A program made the position numbers and the translations under genes. Of a stretch of 8,002 nt of DNA, positions 1-4,461 are shown in pieces. The stretch spans positions 1-8,002 of the forward strand of contig CANEVG010000152.1 of NCBI GenBank assembly GCA_947442095.1, given 5' to 3'. Numbering within the stretch: position 1 is the first letter of the stretch; every line of letters begins with the position of its first letter. The notes beneath the pieces are model-generated. The model saw nothing but the letters and a program-made list of their open reading frames with translations. It made no database searches and was not told the DNA's origin. This DNA comes from Sphingomonadaceae bacterium (GTDB taxonomy: Bacteria > Pseudomonadota > Alphaproteobacteria > Sphingomonadales > Sphingomonadaceae).

Positions 1-32
1 CTGATCTGATACTTAACGGCTGGAAAGCCCGA

Positions 33-566
33 ATGAAAAGCCATGACGACGCCCCGAAGCTGGCGTGCTTCTCGACCGGACCTGACGACGCGAAGCGCCT
101 TGCCGATGTCGGCAAAGCGGTAGCAAGTGCTGCCCTTGCCGCGTTTGATGCACTCTACGAGCGTATTGCCAGAACTCCGGAAACTTCAGGCCTCTTCTCC
201 TCACAAAGCACAATGGCGGCAGCCCGCAAGAAACAGATCGCGCATTGGTCGGCGCTGTTTGCCCACGGTGCCGATGCCCCATACTTCGACCGTGGGGAGA
301 AGATCGGCAAGGTGGGTTAAATCGCGGACTTTGCCAGCATTATCGCCAGCGCGGCGAGCGCGCAGGTCACAAACATCGGCCAGGTCCGCTAAACTGTGCG
401 CGAGCTTGACCTCATGACCCAGCAGAACGCTGCTATGGTTGAGGAAGCGACAGCGGCCTCGCGCAATCTGGCTGGCGAAGCGGACCGCATGGCAGCGCTC
501 GTCGGCCGTTTTGCGCTGAGCGGCAACGACACTTACAGCGCGGCGCAGATAGGCTACGCGGCTTGA
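33..566 (+). pseudogene. Remnant of a globin-coupled methyl-accepting chemotaxis protein (aerotaxis-type receptor)
   Basis: One reading frame runs from ATG at 33 to TGA at 564-566 and is interrupted by TAA at 318-320 and TAA at 390-392. Codons 1-95 resemble the start of a protoglobin sensor domain (short segments such as LYERIARTPETSGLFSS and KKQIAHWSALF). Codons 97-177 resemble the very end of a chemoreceptor signalling domain, with MTQQNAAMVEEATAAS as the hallmark. Everything between is missing: the haem-binding rest of the globin, any linker, and most of the signalling coiled coil including its hairpin tip. The frame is kept across the junction, so this looks like an in-frame internal deletion followed by two nonsense changes. 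Intact relatives are soluble oxygen-sensing receptors of roughly 450-550 residues that signal through CheW and CheA. GGAAAG at 22-27 is a plausible ribosome site. The first 95 codons could still be translated but would lack a haem pocket. I am confident of the family and of its loss of function. Confidence 0.85.
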
Positions 567-568
567 TT

Positions 569-604
569 GCCTGCGTCCCTCGCGATCAGCGCAGGGACGC
601 AGGC
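569..604. terminator. 12-bp perfect hairpin between convergent genes, likely bidirectional terminator
   Basis: GCCTGCGTCCCT (569-580) and AGGGACGCAGGC (593-604) are perfect inverted repeats around a 12-base loop. The hairpin starts three bases after the stop of the chemoreceptor remnant and lies five bases past the stop of the minus-strand MDR oxidoreductase. That is where a shared terminator is expected. The T-run is weak on both strands (CGTTTC on the plus side), so intrinsic termination is inferred from stem strength and position. Confidence 0.7.
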
Positions 605-608
605 CGTT

Positions 609-1622
609 TCAGATGTCCACCACGATCTTGCCGAAGTGGGTGTTGCTCGCCTGATGGCGAAACGCACCGGCCAGATCGGCGAGCGGGAAGTGGCTGTCGA
701 TGATGGGGCGAATGCCATTGGCTTCCACGCCGGCAATCATGGCGAGCTGCATTGCGCGGCTGCCCACGGTCAGCCCTTGCACACGCAGGTTCTTGGCCAT
801 CAGCAGCGCGGTTTGCACCGGCCCGGCAAAGCCCGCGAGTACCCCGATCAGCGCGACATGCCCGCCCACGCGCGCAGCCATCATCGATTGATCGAGCGTG
901 CCCGCACCGCCGATCTCGACCACGCAGTCCACGCCCGCGCCGCCGGTAAGCTCCAGCGCCTTAAGGCCCCAGGCGGCCTCGGTCTTGTAGTTGATCAGCC
1001 CATCCGCGCCCATGGCTTGCAGCCGCTCCAACTTGGCGTCTGAAGAACTTGTTGCGATCACGCGCGCCCCGGCGGCCTTGGCCATCTGCAACGCGAAGAT
1101 CGAGACGCCGCCCGTGCCCTGCACCAGCACGGTCGAGCCGGGCTTGACCGTGCCATCGACAAACAGTGCGCGCCAGGCCGTCAGCCCCGCACAAGTCAGC
1201 GTGGCTGCTTCGGCGCAGGAATAACCCTTGGGCACCGGGGTGAACCAGCCTGCAGGCGCAGTGATTTCGGTCCGCGCGTAGCCGTCGATCCCGTCTCCCG
1301 GCACCGTTGTGAACGCAGTCGCAGGCGCTGCGCCGTCGTCCCAGTTGGTGAAGAATGTAGAGACGACGAGATCGCCCGGCGCGTAGTCCGTCACGCCTTC
1401 GCCCACGGCCACCACTTCGCCCGCGCCGTCCGACATCGGAATGCGCCCGGCAGCGGCGGGCAGGATACCCGTCACGACCGCAAAGTCGTGGAAGTTAAGC
1501 GAGGACGCGCGCAGGCGCACATGGATCTCACCCGGCCCGGGCGCTGCGCAGGCCGGAAGCTGATCCAGATACAGACTGTCTAGCGTGGCGGGTGCGCCAA
1601 TGCGAATAGCGGAAACGGTCAT
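609..1622 (-). CDS. MDR-superfamily NAD(P)H-dependent alcohol dehydrogenase / quinone reductase-like protein
   Basis: A 337-residue medium-chain dehydrogenase/reductase. Residues about 1-120 form the GroES-like catalytic part and about 130-270 the Rossmann part. The cofactor loop QGTGGVS lies at 168-174, followed by ATSSSDAK at 190-197; the serines after beta-2 suggest NADPH rather than NADH. The usual zinc-binding signature of classical alcohol dehydrogenases is absent: the GHE region reads MSDGAGEV (63-70), and NFHD stands where the catalytic cysteine segment would be. This fits the zinc-independent MDR group often annotated as zinc-dependent or NAD(P)-dependent alcohol dehydrogenase. Substrates are probably small aldehydes, enones or quinones. 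I chose ATG at 1620-1622 although the frame stays open further upstream. The protein then begins at the normal family position, GGAGG (complement of 1633-1637) precedes it, and the ATG overlaps the upstream TAA by one base. It is the last gene of the amidohydrolase operon. Confidence 0.88.
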   Translation of the reverse strand: MTVSAIRIGAPATLDSLYLDQLPACAAPGPGEIHVRLRASSLNFHDFAVVTGILPAAAGRIPMSDGAGEVVAVGEGVTDYAPGDLVVSTFFTNWDDGAAPATAFTTVPGDGIDGYARTEITAPAGWFTPVPKGYSCAEAATLTCAGLTAWRALFVDGTVKPGSTVLVQGTGGVSIFALQMAKAAGARVIATSSSDAKLERLQAMGADGLINYKTEAAWGLKALELTGGAGVDCVVEIGGAGTLDQSMMAARVGGHVALIGVLAGFAGPVQTALLMAKNLRVQGLTVGSRAMQLAMIAGVEANGIRPIIDSHFPLADLAGAFRHQASNTHFGKIVVDI

Positions 1623-1637
1623 TATTCTGCTGCCTCC
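1620..1637 (-). promoter_or_regulatory. Ribosome binding site and TAATG stop-start overlap, translational coupling
   Basis: On the minus strand, GGAGG (complement of 1633-1637) sits inside the last codons of the amidohydrolase. It is ten bases before TAATG, in which the amidohydrolase stop TAA (1624-1622) shares its final A with the ATG of the MDR gene (1622-1620). This decides the MDR start and indicates coupled translation of the two proteins from one mRNA. Confidence 0.8.
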
Positions 1638-3370
1638 AATGCTTCGGCGCGCTGCGGCCCGCGGATCAGGCCTCCCGGCACCGCGCCGGTCCAGACGCCG
1701 TCGCGGAACGTCACTTCGCCCGATTTGATCGTGAAGACATACCCGTCCGCCTTTTGCAAGAGACGCTTGCCGCCTGCGGGCAGATCGAACGCCAGCCACG
1801 GTTTGCCTAGTTTCAACGCGTCCATGTCTATCACGTTGATATCCGCCAGAGTGCCCGGGACGATCACGCCGCGATCATCGAGGCCATAGAGCCGCGCGGT
1901 ATCATGGCACTGGCGCTTTACCGCCTGTTCAAGGCTCAGCCGTCCACCGCGCTTGCGGTCACGTACCCAGTGTTCCAGCATGAACGTAGGCGAGGCAGCA
2001 TCGCAAATCGTGCCGCAATGCGCGCCCCCGTCTGACAGCGAGTTCACGCAATCATCGCGCGCCTGCAGCGCTTCGAGGAAATCGAGGTTGCCGTCCATGT
2101 AGTTGAGGATTGGCAGATAGATGAAGCCGGTGCCTTCGTTTGCCAGCATCAGATCATAGGCATAGCTTTCGGGCGAAACCCCCGCCGCCTTCGCTCGCGC
2201 GGCGACACTGGCATCAGCCTGCGGCTCATAATCGAAGCTGTCGTCCATTTCGAACTGGCCGCTCCAACCGTTGCTGATCGCGCGCAGCAGATGGATGATG
2301 TCACTTTCAGGGTAGATATTGGCTTCGCCCAGCAACTGCGCCTTGAACGCGGGAGCGCGCAGGCTTGCGAGTTGCTCGTCCCATGGCAGCCCCTCGATCG
2401 CCGACCAGGATGGACGGAAGCGGAACGGGTGGACCGTGCCGCGCCAGTTCATCACCACGCCGTTGCCGCGCAGTGCAATCTGCGCGACGATGTTGGCCCC
2501 GGTGGCGTTCTGGCGGCTCATTTCCTCGATCTGTTCAGAAAGCGGCAGGTCCTTGGCGATGGACTGCAGCGCCGCGAAGGTGACGGGCAGGCCAGTCTCG
2601 CGGCTCAGCGCGCCCATCCAGCCGAACTCGTTCCACTCGCGTTTCATGTCGCTCGCCATTTCGAACACGCCGTGGCCAACGCGGCCCATTGCGCGGCCGA
2701 TGCGGATCAGTTCTTCGGCGGTGGCGGTGGTGCCGGGCACGACTTCGCCGTCGACCGACTTGTGGATCACCGTGCGGCTGGTGGAAAAGCCGAGGGCCCC
2801 TGCGCGCAGCCCCTCCTCGACAATGGCAGACATCGCATCGATATCGGCATCTGTCGGCACCGCGCCGGGCTTTTCGCGGTCGCCCAGCACATAAGCGCGC
2901 ACCGCGCCGTGCGGCACATGCGTGGCCACGTCCACGCTGCGCGGCAGGCGCTCCAGCGCGTCGAGATACTCGGGGAAGCTCTCCCAGTCCCACTTCAACC
3001 CCTCGGCGAGTGCGGTGCCGGGGATGTCCTCCACGCCCTCCATCAGGCCGATCAGCCAGTCATGCCGGTCCGGCGCGGCAGGGGCAAAGCCCACGCCGCA
3101 GTTGCCCATGACCACCGTCGTCACGCCGTGCCAAGAACTTGGGGCCATTTCCTGATCCCAGGTCGCCTGCCCATCATAATGCGTGTGGATATCGACCCAG
3201 CCGGGCGCGACTACTTTTCCTGTTGCATCAACCTCTTGCGCTGCACTTCCAGAAACGCTCCCAACCGCGGCAATCAGCCCGTTCTTGACGGCAACATCGC
3301 CTGTGAAGCGCGGCCGGCCGGTGCCGTCGACAATGGTTCCGCCCCGGATGATCAGGTCATAAGCAGGCAT
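1622..3370 (-). CDS. Amidohydrolase, N-acyl-D-amino-acid deacylase (D-aminoacylase)-like subfamily
   Basis: A 582-residue amidohydrolase-superfamily enzyme. The N-terminal beta-sandwich opens with YDLIIRGGTIVDGTGRP (4-20), followed by the metal motif HTHYDGQ (H62, H64). GNCGVGFAP then supplies C91, the bridging cysteine typical of D-aminoacylases. GALGFSTSRT lies at 191-200, and SDGGAHC gives the catalytic aspartate D447. The C-terminal sandwich ends with a PGTLADINVID segment (505-515). These parts and the order match N-acyl-D-amino-acid deacylases, which free D-amino acids from N-acyl derivatives. However, the two other metal-ligand histidines of characterised enzymes are not found: the equivalent stretches read HGVFEMASD (233-241) and PVTFAALQS (262-270). 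The true substrate may therefore be another amide or cyclic imide. ATG at 3370-3368 is preceded by AAGAGGAG at 3385-3378, seven bases away, a strong ribosome site. It is the first gene of a two-gene operon with the MDR oxidoreductase and has its own promoter. Confidence 0.9.
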   Translation of the reverse strand: MPAYDLIIRGGTIVDGTGRPRFTGDVAVKNGLIAAVGSVSGSAAQEVDATGKVVAPGWVDIHTHYDGQATWDQEMAPSSWHGVTTVVMGNCGVGFAPAAPDRHDWLIGLMEGVEDIPGTALAEGLKWDWESFPEYLDALERLPRSVDVATHVPHGAVRAYVLGDREKPGAVPTDADIDAMSAIVEEGLRAGALGFSTSRTVIHKSVDGEVVPGTTATAEELIRIGRAMGRVGHGVFEMASDMKREWNEFGWMGALSRETGLPVTFAALQSIAKDLPLSEQIEEMSRQNATGANIVAQIALRGNGVVMNWRGTVHPFRFRPSWSAIEGLPWDEQLASLRAPAFKAQLLGEANIYPESDIIHLLRAISNGWSGQFEMDDSFDYEPQADASVAARAKAAGVSPESYAYDLMLANEGTGFIYLPILNYMDGNLDFLEALQARDDCVNSLSDGGAHCGTICDAASPTFMLEHWVRDRKRGGRLSLEQAVKRQCHDTARLYGLDDRGVIVPGTLADINVIDMDALKLGKPWLAFDLPAGGKRLLQKADGYVFTIKSGEVTFRDGVWTGAVPGGLIRGPQRAEALEAAE

Positions 3371-3435
3371 ACTGAGGCTCCTCTTCGTACCGCGCGCCCG
3401 GTTCAGCTGGTGTCGTCAGCCAGTGGCCGCTTCGT

Positions 3436-3451
3436 TTAATTGTGCGATTAA
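3436..3451. promoter_or_regulatory. Inverted repeat TTAAT-N6-ATTAA overlapping the -10 element, possible operator
   Basis: TTAAT (3436-3440) and ATTAA (3447-3451) form a dyad with a six-base centre that keeps partial symmetry. It covers the -10 hexamer of the proposed amidohydrolase promoter, a position suited to a repressor. No regulator gene lies in the window, and such AT-rich dyads also occur by chance. Confidence 0.3.
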
Positions 3452-3475
3452 GTCAGAGGTTGCCCTGCGGGTCAA
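3447..3475 (-). promoter_or_regulatory. Sigma70-type promoter for the amidohydrolase-MDR operon
   Basis: On the minus strand, TTGACC (complement of 3470-3475, five of six to consensus) is followed after exactly 17 bases by CTTAAT (complement of 3447-3452, four of six). Transcription would begin near 3440 and give an untranslated leader of about 70 bases before the ATG at 3370. The -35 hexamer includes the TGA stop codon of the upstream alpha/beta hydrolase. I see no terminator in this 101-bp gap, so read-through from the hydrolase is also possible. Confidence 0.55.
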
Positions 3476-4356
3476 TCCACCGGTGCGCAAACTGGCTCGC
3501 CCAGAAACCCGTTTAGCTTGGCGATGAAGGCATCGGGACGCGAAAGCATGAACAGGTGGCCGCCACCTTCAGTCATTTCCAGCCGGCTGCCAGGGATCGC
3601 CTGATGCAGGAAATGGGCATTGACCGGCGGGATCAGCTGGTCATCGGCATCAGCCATGATCAACACCGGCAGGTTCAGCAGGGGCAGAAACGGCGCGCTG
3701 CTCCAACCCGCGAACGCCGCCAACTGGTAAGTCCAGCCAAGCGGGGACGGGGCCGTCGCGGCATTGAGCGAAACCCTGTCCGCGCCGCCGCCGTTGTAGA
3801 GCATGGCAAGGTTGCGGCGTAGCGATTTATCGAAAGAATATTCCATTGGATCAAGCATTTGACTGATCATCGAAGGGCTGCCGGGGATCATCGTGCCACC
3901 ACCGGCCGAGGTTGCGGCGAGCACCAGCTTGCCGGTGCGCGCACGGTGCTGAAAAGCAAACTGCTGCACCACTGCGCCGCCCCAGCTCATGCCCAGCAGA
4001 TCGGCGGATTCGATCTCCAGACGGTCCATCAGCGCCGCCAGAGTGAGTGCAATCTGCGGTATGGTATAAGGGAAGAACGGATCGGGCGACTGGCCGATGC
4101 CTGGCAGGTCGAAGCTCACAATCCGGCGCGATGGCATGCGCTGGGCAAGGGGTTCAAGCATTTCCATGTTCATGCCGATGCCGCTGAAAATCACCAGTGG
4201 GGGCTGTTCCGCCCCGGTTTCGGGAGCGGCATCCGTGTGCCACTGGCCAATGCGCAGGCGCCGTCCGGCAACGCCGATCATCGAGTAGCTGGCCTTCCGG
4301 GACACGCGAATTCCTTGGCAATCAGGCAAAACAAGACCTTTGGGCAGCGTTAGCAT
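3472..4356 (-). CDS. Alpha/beta hydrolase resembling intracellular poly(3-hydroxyalkanoate) depolymerase (PhaZ-like)
   Basis: A 294-residue alpha/beta-hydrolase fold protein. The oxyanion region reads LVIFSGIGMNMEML (54-67), then FDLPGIGQS (82-90). The nucleophile elbow GMSWGG gives S124. LVLAATSAGGGTMIPG (144-159), the acid segment ADADDQLIPP (probably D239) and GGGHLF (H267) complete a full triad. The pattern, especially SWGGA-QQFA and KLVLAAT-AG, closely recalls medium-chain-length PHA depolymerases of pseudomonads. Sphingomonads and actinobacteria also carry many relatives of unknown substrate, so PHA breakdown is only a possibility. No PHA synthase or phasin gene is visible here. The start is uncertain: ATG at 4356 has a weak ribosome site, while Met26 (4281-4279) is preceded by GGAAGG and lies where the PhaZ homology begins. 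The protein carries no signal peptide that I can see, so it is probably cytoplasmic. It is transcribed towards the amidohydrolase 101 bp downstream and away from the c-di-GMP gene. Confidence 0.87.
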   Translation of the reverse strand: MLTLPKGLVLPDCQGIRVSRKASYSMIGVAGRRLRIGQWHTDAAPETGAEQPPLVIFSGIGMNMEMLEPLAQRMPSRRIVSFDLPGIGQSPDPFFPYTIPQIALTLAALMDRLEIESADLLGMSWGGAVVQQFAFQHRARTGKLVLAATSAGGGTMIPGSPSMISQMLDPMEYSFDKSLRRNLAMLYNGGGADRVSLNAATAPSPLGWTYQLAAFAGWSSAPFLPLLNLPVLIMADADDQLIPPVNAHFLHQAIPGSRLEMTEGGGHLFMLSRPDAFIAKLNGFLGEPVCAPVD

Positions 4357-4461
4357 CTTCGCGGCTGCAGCAAAAGAAAACCTTCGGAAATCTGGAGAAA
4401 ATTTCTCCGCAGCGGTGTTTGCTTAACGGTTTTTCAAAGCAGTGCAGCGCATCTGTCATGG
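4357..4461. promoter_or_regulatory. Divergent promoter region between the hydrolase and the c-di-GMP protein
   Basis: This 105-bp non-coding spacer separates two head-to-head genes, so it must hold both promoters unless they start inside coding sequence. It is locally A/T-rich against the surrounding high GC. I could not find a convincing -35/-10 pair on either strand. Its clearest element is the palindrome at 4394-4408. Confidence 0.5.
4394..4408. promoter_or_regulatory. 15-bp perfect palindrome GGAGAAA-A-TTTCTCC in the divergent spacer, candidate operator
   Basis: GGAGAAA (4394-4400) and TTTCTCC (4402-4408) are exact inverted repeats around a single A. The site lies about 38 bases from the hydrolase start and 54 from the start of the c-di-GMP gene, well placed to control both. 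The regulator is unknown. Confidence 0.4.

Noticed and set aside
1623..1799. N-terminal extension of the MDR oxidoreductase up to 1799
   Set aside because: The extra 59 codons lie inside the amidohydrolase coding region, are Arg-rich and unlike any MDR N-terminus. The coupled ATG at 1622 has a good Shine-Dalgarno.
2291..3439. A 382-codon open frame on the plus strand opposite the amidohydrolase
   Set aside because: It is antisense to a strongly conserved enzyme, has a low-complexity His/Arg/Ala-rich translation with no domain, and exists because high-GC codon usage keeps the opposite frame open.
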